This document shows positions 1 through 6,753 of a stretch of DNA of 8,074 nt, piece after piece. The stretch spans positions 1-8,074 of the forward strand of contig JABGYE010000310.1 of NCBI GenBank assembly GCA_018675395.1. The letters run 5' to 3'. The notes beneath the pieces are model-generated. The model searched no databases and was not told where the DNA came from. It saw only the letters and a list, made by a program, of their open reading frames with translations. A program made the position numbers and the translations under genes. How positions within the stretch are numbered: the stretch's first letter is position 1; the number at the start of each line of letters is the position of its first letter. This DNA is from EC70 sp018675395. GTDB lineage: Bacteria; Verrucomicrobiota; Verrucomicrobiia; Verrucomicrobiales; DEV007.

Positions 1-608
1 ACATTTTCTGCATTAGCAGTAAGCTCAGCAATATTGAACGTTGCGGATCCAGCACTGGTTAAGTTCGAATACAATGCTATCAATCCACCCAACAAAATCA
101 AACTACCTACCCCAAGATATATAGTTATCTTCCAAGCAACGGCTAACTTTTCTCTCCCGTGCCCGTAAATCCCTATCATCAAAAAGGTCGGAATGAGTGC
201 TAATTCATGAAATGCAAATAAGAAAAATAAATCTGTAGAACAAAAGGCTCCCAATGCACCAGTCGAAATGAGTAAAGGTGAAATATGATAAAGCTTTACT
301 TTCCCATCGGGAGCCTTCTCAGGTGAAACGTAAACCGCACAAAAAGTTACAATTACTGTGAGCAGCAGAAGGACTCCACTCATCCCATCAACAGCAAAAC
401 CCAAAGTTAATTTAGGGTTTTCAAGTATGACTCTGGAAGTCTCAAATATTAACTCCTCTCCCCCTTTCCTCATTAATTCACTAATCACAATGAGACCAAG
501 GATCAGATTTGCTCCGGCCGCACCCAGAGCAGTCTTTCGGCCTTCTGCTCCTAGACCAATGGCCAAAGCCGCAATAACCGGGATAAAAACTATTAGATCA
601 ATAATCAT
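1..608 (-). CDS. nuoM: NADH-quinone oxidoreductase subunit M, partial (C-terminus beyond left edge)
   Basis: Antiporter-like (Mrp-type) membrane subunit of complex I and one of the proton-pumping modules of the distal membrane arm. The 202 visible codons give a hydrophobic N-terminal part: a first membrane helix at about residues 3-20, further helices near 30-45, 72-93, 110-128 and 130-148, and the start of another at about 158-180. The diagnostic motif FHELALIPTFLMIGIYG at 133-149 carries Glu135, equivalent to the essential pumping glutamate of E. coli NuoM (Glu144). The reading frame is open to the window edge, so roughly the last 60% is missing. ATG at 608 is chosen because the two ATGs just upstream are out of frame and hit a stop at once. 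No good Shine-Dalgarno is visible. It lies 17 nt after the nuoL stop, as expected for the standard L-M-N order. Sibling paralogues NuoL and NuoN are excluded by the HELALIP motif and by position. Confidence 0.95.
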   Translation of the reverse strand, partial: MIIDLIVFIPVIAALAIGLGAEGRKTALGAAGANLILGLIVISELMRKGGEELIFETSRVILENPKLTLGFAVDGMSGVLLLLTVIVTFCAVYVSPEKAPDGKVKLYHISPLLISTGALGAFCSTDLFFLFAFHELALIPTFLMIGIYGHGREKLAVAWKITIYLGVGSLILLGGLIALYSNLTSAGSATFNIAELTANAEN

Positions 609-625
609 ACAAGCATTTGTTCCAT

Positions 626-2455
626 CTATCCAATCGCAGCATTAATAATATAAAGGACAAGAATGACACCCACTCCAAATAAGAATGCGTAACCTTGCAA
701 ATTGCCAGACTGCATCCCCCTTAGCACCGACCCAATCTCAGTGACTAACCGGGCAACACCACGGACAAGTAATCCGTCAATTAATAGTCGGTCTATTTGT
801 TTTGCAACCCAAGCAACAGCGTCTTGGAAAATTCTAACTAGTATAATGTATATCTCATCCAAATAGAATTTTCTTGATAACACCTGAACGGGGTAAGGTT
901 CTTGGTCTCGTCCCCGATAAAGGAAAAATCCAGAAACAATACCAGCAACACCAATCGCAGTAAGAATAAAAGGAAGAGCTCCTTCAGGATGAGGAATTTT
1001 CTCAGGATCTACAAACCAACTGTAGGCAAAAGGTTGCCCAGCAAATATCGCTCCAATAGTTAAAACTAGTAAGGGAACAAGCATCAGAAGAGGGACTTCC
1101 TTAGCCTCTTCCGATGACCATGATCTGGCCTTCCCAAAGAACACTACCACACAAAGGCGAGTCATATAAAAAGCAGTAAGAAAAGCAACGAATGAGCCAA
1201 TCACCAGCAGTATAGGTTTATGCTCAGCCACAGTCATTATGGCATCCTTACTATAAAAGCCACTGAGGGGATAAATTCCCGCCAGGGCAGCAGTCGCAAT
1301 TAAGAAGGTAATTGATGTTATCTTCATCCGGCCAATCAGCCCTCCCATCTTCCAGATATTCTGTTCATGATGGCATGCATAAATAATCGCTCCAGATCCG
1401 AGAAATAGCAGCGCCTTGAAGAAAGCGTGTGTGTACAAGTGAAAGAATCCGGCATTTGATGCACTCTCTCCCAAAGATTCACCACCGCTCCACAGCCCAG
1501 CAAACCCAACAGCCATGATCATGTATCCGAGTTGCGATAAAGTTGAATAGGCCAATATCTTTTTTATGTCATTTTGCTGAGTAGCCATGAGCGCGGCTAT
1601 CAGAGCAGTAATAGCTCCAACGTATTGAATGACCGAAGCCGCAGTAGGAGCAACTTCAATTAAGAACAGAACCTTAGTCAGCATGAAAACTCCAGCCGCC
1701 ACCATGGTTGCGGCATGAATTAAAGCCGAAACAGGCGTCGGTCCTTCCATAGCATCCGGAAGCCACACATGCAGCGGAACTTGAGCAGATTTACCAATGG
1801 CACCACAAAAAATACAGAAAACTGACCAGTTCCGCAAGCCTTTGTCATAATTTCCATTCCTCAACGACTCTTCAATCTCTACAAAATTAACACTCCCAAA
1901 GGATCCCCATATTAGAAGAATTCCAATCATAAAACCAAAGTCACCAATGCGGTTCACAAGGAACGCCTTCTTCGCTGCTTCGGCTGCTGTATTTTTATGA
2001 TACCAGTGTCCAATAAGAAGATAAGAACTGACACCAACGAGCTCCCAAAAAATAAACATCATTGCAAGATTGTCGGCAAAAACAATCCCAGTCATTGAAA
2101 ACATGAAGAGTGAAAGCCCAGAAAAATAACGGGCCTTTCCTGCATCTTCTCGCATATATCCCAATGAAAAGAGATGAACCAAAAAACCTATGAGAGTAAC
2201 CACAAGGATCATCCCCAGCCCTAGACCCTGTAACTCTATCCCAATGTCTAATTTAAAATCTGCAATCTTTATCCAATTAAATGATCCAAGATCACTTAAA
2301 TCGCTTTGACGGATAAGACCAAAAGTTAATACTAAGCAAATTGCCGCTGAAAGCGTTGAGACATATGCACTGAGATTTGCCTTCTTCCTTAGTAAAAGAA
2401 GATTAGATGCAGCTGCAACTAATGGTAATAAAAGGATAATAAATGCAGCCGTCAT
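626..2455 (-). CDS. nuoL: NADH-quinone oxidoreductase subunit L
   Basis: The largest antiporter-like subunit, at the distal tip of the complex I membrane arm, pumping one proton per cycle. Length is 609 residues (E. coli 613), so it looks complete. The signature residues of the family are visible: Glu138 in FWELVGVSSYLLIG (134-149), Lys222 in GKSAQVPLHVWLPDAMEGPT (221-240) followed by ALIHAATMV with His247, the DIKKILAYSTLSQLGYM stretch (296-312), YTHAFFKALLFLGSG (341-355) with His343 and Lys347, and GFYSKDAI (399-406) with Lys403 and Asp404, matching the terminal Lys of the proton path. Many membrane helices fill residues 4-515. The C-terminal part has KFYLDEIY (529-536), a long amphipathic stretch to about 575 that fits the lateral helix HL, and a final membrane anchor at about 588-606. 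The start ATG at 2455 has a clear AAAGGA site 8 nt upstream. The gene follows nuoK by 5 nt. Confidence 0.97.
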   Translation of the reverse strand: MTAAFIILLLPLVAAASNLLLLRKKANLSAYVSTLSAAICLVLTFGLIRQSDLSDLGSFNWIKIADFKLDIGIELQGLGLGMILVVTLIGFLVHLFSLGYMREDAGKARYFSGLSLFMFSMTGIVFADNLAMMFIFWELVGVSSYLLIGHWYHKNTAAEAAKKAFLVNRIGDFGFMIGILLIWGSFGSVNFVEIEESLRNGNYDKGLRNWSVFCIFCGAIGKSAQVPLHVWLPDAMEGPTPVSALIHAATMVAAGVFMLTKVLFLIEVAPTAASVIQYVGAITALIAALMATQQNDIKKILAYSTLSQLGYMIMAVGFAGLWSGGESLGESASNAGFFHLYTHAFFKALLFLGSGAIIYACHHEQNIWKMGGLIGRMKITSITFLIATAALAGIYPLSGFYSKDAIMTVAEHKPILLVIGSFVAFLTAFYMTRLCVVVFFGKARSWSSEEAKEVPLLMLVPLLVLTIGAIFAGQPFAYSWFVDPEKIPHPEGALPFILTAIGVAGIVSGFFLYRGRDQEPYPVQVLSRKFYLDEIYIILVRIFQDAVAWVAKQIDRLLIDGLLVRGVARLVTEIGSVLRGMQSGNLQGYAFLFGVGVILVLYIINAAIG

Positions 2456-2460
2456 CTGTC

Positions 2461-2784
2461 TTATCCTTTCATGCTCCTCAGCTCTTCAACTTCTACTGTT
2501 TGACGCGATCTAAAAAGAGCAACGATTATAGCCAAACCAACAGCCACTTCGGCAGCTGCAACTGTAATTACAAAAAATACCATCACTTGTGCATTATATG
2601 AGTGCGCAGGCAAGCCCTCTCCTCCTCCAAATCTCCAAAATGCAACTAATGTCAAATTAGCTGCACTGAGCATCATTTCGAGGCTCATTAATATAACAAT
2701 TATATTGGTTCGGATCATGACTCCACAGAGCCCTATCGCAAATAGCAGACCGCCCATCAAAAGGTATTCATTTAAAGTAGGCAT
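2461..2784 (-). CDS. nuoK: NADH-quinone oxidoreductase subunit K
   Basis: Small three-helix, MnhC-like membrane subunit that forms part of the central proton channel of complex I with NuoJ. From ATG at 2784 it is 107 residues (E. coli 100). Both conserved membrane glutamates are present: Glu36 in SLEMMLSAANL on helix 2 and Glu79 in VAAAEVAVGLAIIVAL on helix 3. The frame stays open to a TTG at 2856, which would add 24 residues overlapping nuoJ. I reject that start because MPTLNEYLLMGGLLFAIG matches the usual NuoK N-terminus. No Shine-Dalgarno lies close to the ATG; a strong AAGGAGGG lies at 2808-2815, about 24 nt away. The loop between helices 2 and 3 (about 51-63) is some 7 residues longer than I recall for E. 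coli, as the Glu-Glu spacing of 43 rather than 36 shows. The nuoJ stop is 7 nt upstream. Confidence 0.95.
   Translation of the reverse strand: MPTLNEYLLMGGLLFAIGLCGVMIRTNIIVILMSLEMMLSAANLTLVAFWRFGGGEGLPAHSYNAQVMVFFVITVAAAEVAVGLAIIVALFRSRQTVEVEELRSMKG
2464..2469 (-). promoter_or_regulatory. Shine-Dalgarno site for nuoL
   Basis: On the minus strand AAAGGA lies 8 nt before the nuoL ATG. It sits within the last two sense codons of nuoK, just before and touching its TAA stop. It is the best-placed ribosome binding site in the window and supports the ATG at 2455 as the nuoL start. Its position over the nuoK end implies that ribosomes finishing nuoK can initiate nuoL directly. Confidence 0.7.
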
Positions 2785-2791
2785 GAGATAA

Positions 2792-3313
2792 TTAATTATT
2801 TTCCGAACCCTCCTTCCCTTGCCTGCGACTAAGAACAACGACTCCAATAGTAGCAACTAACAAAAGGACTCCCAGTACCTGTAAATGAAAATTGTAATTC
2901 GTGAAGATTTCAGCCCCAATCATCTTTACATCTTCATGTGATAAGTTCTCTGGAAACGGAACCATCTTTTGTTTTCCATCCTCATATCCACCAAGCACAG
3001 AAATTAATTGCGCAACGAACCCAAAAAGAACAACCACTCCTCCCCCCACTGCCAAGAAGTTCCAATCTTTACTTTTCTCTTCTCTTATATCAAGAAGCAT
3101 AATGATAAAGAGGAACAGCACCATCACAGCTCCGGTATACACGAGGACCTGAATTATACTTATGAAATAGGCATTAAGGGTCACAAACAAAGCGGCTAAC
3201 CCTAAGAAGGAAATGACAAGGCATAGCGCACTCGATAGTGGGTTACGGCAAACAATCACCATTATGCCAAACCCGAGCATCAACCCTGAAAATATGTAAA
3301 AAAGTAGCGACAT
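2792..3313 (-). CDS. nuoJ: NADH-quinone oxidoreductase subunit J
   Basis: Five-helix membrane subunit next to NuoA, NuoH and NuoK, which links the quinone module to the pumps. Length is 173 residues from ATG (E. coli 184). Helices lie at about 3-21, 27-47, 51-74, 86-107 and 144-162. The third contains the family motif VYTGAVMVLFLFIIMLLD, including the glycine/valine segment of the pi-bulge helix that rotates during turnover. The loop between helices 4 and 5 (about 108-143) is charged and predicted periplasmic. A TTG directly before the ATG (3316) could also serve as the start, adding one residue; ATG at 3313 is preferred. Only a weak purine stretch precedes it. The nuoI stop is 19 nt upstream, the longest gap in this segment. 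The C-terminal tail is polar and ends in SENN. Confidence 0.95.
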   Translation of the reverse strand: MSLLFYIFSGLMLGFGIMVIVCRNPLSSALCLVISFLGLAALFVTLNAYFISIIQVLVYTGAVMVLFLFIIMLLDIREEKSKDWNFLAVGGGVVVLFGFVAQLISVLGGYEDGKQKMVPFPENLSHEDVKMIGAEIFTNYNFHLQVLGVLLLVATIGVVVLSRRQGKEGSENN

Positions 3314-3332
3314 CAAAAAATATTCAGACTTT

Positions 3333-3863
3333 CTATTTTAATGTGTTCCACTTGTTAACTAGGCCCTCTCGAACGCCCCCTATCTCATAAAGCTTTTGCT
3401 TATCATGAACCATTTCATCTCTGGTATAACCTGAGATTGCATAATCCTTACGAAGAAAGATTGCCTGCTCAGGACACACCTCCTCACACATCCCGCAATA
3501 AATACAGCGAATCATATCAATCTCAAATTCCCTGGGTCTTTTTTCAACTTTGGACCACTTATCCTCAGAGGGAATTTCTTCAGGAATGATAGTGATGGCC
3601 CGGGGCGGGCAAATAAATTCACAAAGCTGACATGAAACGCACCGCTCTCGTCCATGCTCATCAGTAACTAATGCAGGAGCGCCTCTGTAATGTTCCGGCA
3701 GATTATCATCCCACTTTTCCTCGGGGTACTGCATCGTTACCTTCTTTTTTCCTCTGAGTATACTAATCGCATGTCCGAGAGTGATGCGCAGACCTTTCAT
3801 AATTGCTGGGAAGTAAAACTTCTCAAGAATAGTTAATTTGGGACGCTTTACAGTGATAGCCAT
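3333..3863 (-). CDS. nuoI: NADH-quinone oxidoreductase subunit I (two [4Fe-4S] clusters)
   Basis: Ferredoxin-type subunit of the peripheral arm that carries clusters N6a and N6b and passes electrons from NuoG towards N2 in NuoB. Length is 176 residues (E. coli 180). Two complete Cx2Cx2Cx3CP motifs are visible: Cys75, 78, 81, 85 in CVSCQLCEFICPPRAI and Cys120, 123, 126, 130 in CIYCGMCEEVCPEQAI. The N-terminal 40 residues, including the stretch near FYFPAIMKGLRITLGH, fit the amphipathic helix that docks on the membrane next to NuoH. YPEEKWDDNLPEHYRGAPAL (46-65) is the usual lead-in to the first cluster. ATG at 3863 lies 2 nt after the nuoH stop. The upstream bases are pyrimidine-rich (serine codons of nuoH) with no Shine-Dalgarno, so translation probably depends on coupling to nuoH. 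Confidence 0.97.
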   Translation of the reverse strand: MAITVKRPKLTILEKFYFPAIMKGLRITLGHAISILRGKKKVTMQYPEEKWDDNLPEHYRGAPALVTDEHGRERCVSCQLCEFICPPRAITIIPEEIPSEDKWSKVEKRPREFEIDMIRCIYCGMCEEVCPEQAIFLRKDYAISGYTRDEMVHDKQKLYEIGGVREGLVNKWNTLK

Positions 3864-3865
3864 AT

Positions 3866-5029
3866 TTAAGAAGAAGAGGCCCGAGTTAAAATTAAAATTC
3901 CAGCAGTAATGAAAATATTCACTAACGCGAGCTCAAAGAAGATGATCCAACCGAGCTTCATTAGCTGATCATAACGAAATCTAGGAAGCGTCCAACGGAC
4001 CCATATGAAAAATAAAATAAAGCAGATTACCTTGGCAAGAAACGTTCCTATATGAATTAAGCCTAGCCACCAGGGAATTTGCTCCGAGCCTCCGGCCACA
4101 TTCATTAGGTATGCGTCCAATCCAAAGGGAAGTGACCAGCCACCAAGGAACAAGGTCACGATGAGACCTGATCCAATAATCATTGCAGCATACTCACCTA
4201 AAAAGAAGAGGGCAAACTTCATTGAAGAATACTCAGTATGGTACCCTGCAACGAGCTCCGTCTCACATTCAGGCAAATCAAAAGGCAATCGGTTCGTCTC
4301 GGCAAATATCGAAGTAGTGAAAACTATAAAAGCAATAAATGCGGGGAAGAGGAGAAAGAATCTATCCACTCCCCCATTCCAAATTGCCCCGTCCCCCCAG
4401 AAGGGCAGCAAAAGCCATCCATTTTTACTCTGCTCCCATACAATTTCACTAAGGTTTAACTCTCCAAATATTAAAAGGACAGGAACAAGAGAAAGACCAA
4501 GTGAGATTTCATAAGATATCATTTGGCTACTGGATCTAACTCCTCCAAGGAAGGAATATTTTGAGTTTGATGCCCACCCCGCTAGAACAATTCCGTAAAC
4601 ACTAAGCGACGCGATAGCAAAAATAAAAAGAGGGCCGACGTTAAGGTCCGCTATTACCATTTTCTCACCAAATAATTCACTACCGAAGGGAAGGACAGCA
4701 CAAGTTAGTAGTGCTGGAACCATCGTGAGTGCCGGAGCAAGCCAATAGTAAAATTTATTAACATGGCCTGGAGTGAAATCTTCCTTAAGAAGAAATTTAA
4801 TTCCGTCTGCAATGGGTTGCCCAAGACCAGCTAGTCCGATCTTAGTAAAAGGAATACCTACCCGGTTAGGCCCTACCCTCTCCTGAATCACGGCACTCAC
4901 TCGTCGCTCAGCCCAAACGGAATATGCCACCATCGGTAATATGACTGCAAATATTACCAAGACGATTTTGACGAAAGAAATCAGAATCGGTATCAATTCA
5001 ATATTGGTTAATATATTTCCAATCTCCAT
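3866..5029 (-). CDS. nuoH: NADH-quinone oxidoreductase subunit H (quinone-site membrane subunit)
   Basis: Membrane anchor of the peripheral arm, which forms much of the quinone chamber and the first proton half-channel. Length is 387 residues, longer than E. coli NuoH (325). Eight helices are predicted at about 13-36, 94-116, 131-151, 171-189, 225-243, 271-296, 331-347 and 359-381. Cytoplasmic-side signatures are all present: AERRVSAVIQERVGPNRVG (40-58), QPIADGIKFLLKEDFTP (71-87), SNSKYSFLGGVRSSSQ (154-169), AETNRLPFDLPECETELVAG (243-262) with HTEYSSMKFALFF after it, and LPRFRYDQLMKLGW (348-361). The extra length falls mainly in two periplasmic loops at about 190-224 and 297-330. ATG at 5029 follows the nuoG stop with no gap (TAAATG). 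An AGGA lies only 3 nt upstream of the ATG, so coupling with nuoG is likely. Confidence 0.97.
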   Translation of the reverse strand: MEIGNILTNIELIPILISFVKIVLVIFAVILPMVAYSVWAERRVSAVIQERVGPNRVGIPFTKIGLAGLGQPIADGIKFLLKEDFTPGHVNKFYYWLAPALTMVPALLTCAVLPFGSELFGEKMVIADLNVGPLFIFAIASLSVYGIVLAGWASNSKYSFLGGVRSSSQMISYEISLGLSLVPVLLIFGELNLSEIVWEQSKNGWLLLPFWGDGAIWNGGVDRFFLLFPAFIAFIVFTTSIFAETNRLPFDLPECETELVAGYHTEYSSMKFALFFLGEYAAMIIGSGLIVTLFLGGWSLPFGLDAYLMNVAGGSEQIPWWLGLIHIGTFLAKVICFILFFIWVRWTLPRFRYDQLMKLGWIIFFELALVNIFITAGILILTRASSS

Positions 5030-6745
5030 TTATCCTACTATGAGCCCTTGCTTAACTCTCTGCGCTTCTCGTTCAAGAAGCGGTATAGTTTCTTTAGTTT
5101 CAATGACCGGGACGCCCTTCTCTCCTATTCCTGACAAGGAGAGCCCCTTCAGGACCGGCACGACACTTGCCATTTCAGAAAAAAGGTCCGCCAACTCATA
5201 TATGAAATCCTTCCCATCCATAGCACGGTTAAGATCTTGCAAAATCTCCCAATCATCTCTGCTATTTCCGGGCGGTTCGATCGCCTTATTTAACAACTGC
5301 AACCGCCCTGTTGCATTAATCATTGATCCTCTTTTCTCTGCATAACCTGCCCCAGGAAAAACAACACCTGATAATTTTGCTGTTGGATTTGCTAGTATGT
5401 GTGAAGAGACTAAAAATTTCAACTCACTCAAAACCTCATCATCAAAACCATTGCGCGCAATATTTTCACCGTAAACCAACAGAGCTTTAATTGATCCGGA
5501 CTCGATACCTTTTTTAATTGAATTAATTTTTGACCCAGGACTACGGAGCTTCAGTATAGCTTTGGCTCCGTTTGTGTTCGGCCTCTTATCCTCATGACTA
5601 AGATATTCGTCTCCTTCACCATGACACTTCAGTGTATCGACGTTCTTAGTTTCTAATGTGTCAGCTAAAGTTCGGACCAAATATAACTCCTCATTCGTCA
5701 TCCTCGACGATGCAATGATTGCCACTTCATCACCTTTGTACTTGAGCAGTCCCTCGGCCGCCCTCCGAATCGCTTGAGGCCAATTCACCGTTTCGTGAGA
5801 TTTGCCCTTCTTAATCATCGGATCAGTAAGACGCGCACTACTTTCAAGGAAATGATAATTGAGCCTTCCGGAATCACACATCCAAGAAGAATTGACTTCA
5901 TTGTTCTCTCTCGGAGTTTGCCTGTAAATTTTATTTTCTCTTGAACTTATGAGGATGTTACAACCTCGGGCACAGCCATTACAAACGGACTTTGTTTCAC
6001 GCATGAACCAAACCCTCATCTTGAACCTAAAGTCATTAGAAGTAAGTGCTCCGACGGGACAAATATCCACAGTGTTTAATGAATAGTTATTGGCCAAAGG
6101 TTTATCAGGATGAACCGTCAAAACATTGTGGCTACCCCTATCAACAAAACCCAGCACATCATCATCAACGATTTCCCGTGTAAATCGCACGCACCGCGAA
6201 CAAAGAACGCACCTCTCATCATCCAAGCGGATCCGTGGTCCGATATCGACGTTCTTAGGTTTCTTAACCTTATTTTCAAGGAACCTCGATTCACCCTTCC
6301 CGTGCTCAACACTGTATTCTTGGAGAGTACATTCTCCTGCCTGATCACAAATAGGACAATCAAGGGGATGGTTAATTAGAAGAAATTCCATCACACCCTC
6401 ACGGCACTCCTTTGCCAATGTTGACTGTGTTCGTATCCCCATGCCTTCTGCAACTGTATTGGCGCAAGCTATAACTGGCCGAGGCATCCAGCCGATTTTA
6501 GCGTGCCCATCATTGTCCAGTTCTGCCTCTTGACCAGGAGCTGGTCGAGGAGGCATGCCCATTTCAACTAGGCACATTCTACAATTTCCCGGGGAACTAA
6601 GTTTGGGATGATAACAATAATGAGGAACTTCTGCTGACGCTTGCTTGCAAGCCTCAATCATGCGAGTGCCCTTTTTCACCTGAATCCAGTGCCCATCCAC
6701 TTGGACGTTCACCAGGTCTTCATTTTGTTTGTTTGCAGCGGACAT
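5030..6745 (-). CDS. nuoG: NADH-quinone oxidoreductase subunit G (Fe-S scaffold, short form)
   Basis: Main Fe-S scaffold of the NADH-dehydrogenase arm, relaying electrons from NuoF to NuoI. From ATG at 6745 it has 571 residues. An N-terminal [2Fe-2S] ferredoxin domain carries N1b (Cys44, 55, 58, 94). Next comes the His-Cys3 motif HPLDCPICDQAGEC for N5 (His126, Cys130, 133, 139). N4 follows with CVLCSRCVRF (Cys179, 182, 185) and ICPVGAL (Cys229). The molybdopterin-oxidoreductase-like domain begins near 244 with CNGCARGC and WMCDSGR (Cys255, 258, 262, 290), the Cx2Cx3Cx27C spacing of cluster N7. The rest is a reduced molybdopterin-like fold ending with GVVFPGAGYAEKRGSMINAT (461-480), typical of NuoG. 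E. coli NuoG is 908 residues and Thermus Nqo3 783, so the C-terminal domain is much shorter here. A TTG at 6757 would add four residues and overlap the nuoF stop as TTGA; the ATG is preferred. Confidence 0.96.
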   Translation of the reverse strand: MSAANKQNEDLVNVQVDGHWIQVKKGTRMIEACKQASAEVPHYCYHPKLSSPGNCRMCLVEMGMPPRPAPGQEAELDNDGHAKIGWMPRPVIACANTVAEGMGIRTQSTLAKECREGVMEFLLINHPLDCPICDQAGECTLQEYSVEHGKGESRFLENKVKKPKNVDIGPRIRLDDERCVLCSRCVRFTREIVDDDVLGFVDRGSHNVLTVHPDKPLANNYSLNTVDICPVGALTSNDFRFKMRVWFMRETKSVCNGCARGCNILISSRENKIYRQTPRENNEVNSSWMCDSGRLNYHFLESSARLTDPMIKKGKSHETVNWPQAIRRAAEGLLKYKGDEVAIIASSRMTNEELYLVRTLADTLETKNVDTLKCHGEGDEYLSHEDKRPNTNGAKAILKLRSPGSKINSIKKGIESGSIKALLVYGENIARNGFDDEVLSELKFLVSSHILANPTAKLSGVVFPGAGYAEKRGSMINATGRLQLLNKAIEPPGNSRDDWEILQDLNRAMDGKDFIYELADLFSEMASVVPVLKGLSLSGIGEKGVPVIETKETIPLLEREAQRVKQGLIVG

Positions 6746-6753
6746 TAACAAAT

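Noticed and set aside
358..645. Plus-strand open frame of 95 codons across the nuoM start and nuoL end
   Set aside because: It overlaps the nuoM N-terminus antisense, has low-complexity Ser/Pro/Ala/Ile content and no ribosome binding site or family resemblance.
2788..2799. 12-bp perfect palindrome ATAATTAATTAT between nuoJ and nuoK, considered as an operator or terminator
   Set aside because: It is made only of A and T, would form just a 4-bp stem, has no T-run, and overlaps the nuoJ stop codon. Such palindromes arise easily by chance in AT-rich linkers.
2785..2856. Extended NuoK N-terminus from a TTG at 2856
   Set aside because: The 24 added residues overlap nuoJ coding sequence, include a basic stretch unlike known NuoK N-termini, and precede a methionine that matches the family start.
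4941..5345. Plus-strand open frame of 134 codons over the nuoG/nuoH junction
   Set aside because: It is antisense to two well-supported genes, and its composition mirrors their codons. No independent coding signal is seen.
6118..6363. Minus-strand 81-codon frame inside nuoG
   Set aside because: It is on the same strand but in a different frame from the N5/N4 cluster region of nuoG, which is under clear constraint. It is an alternative-frame shadow.
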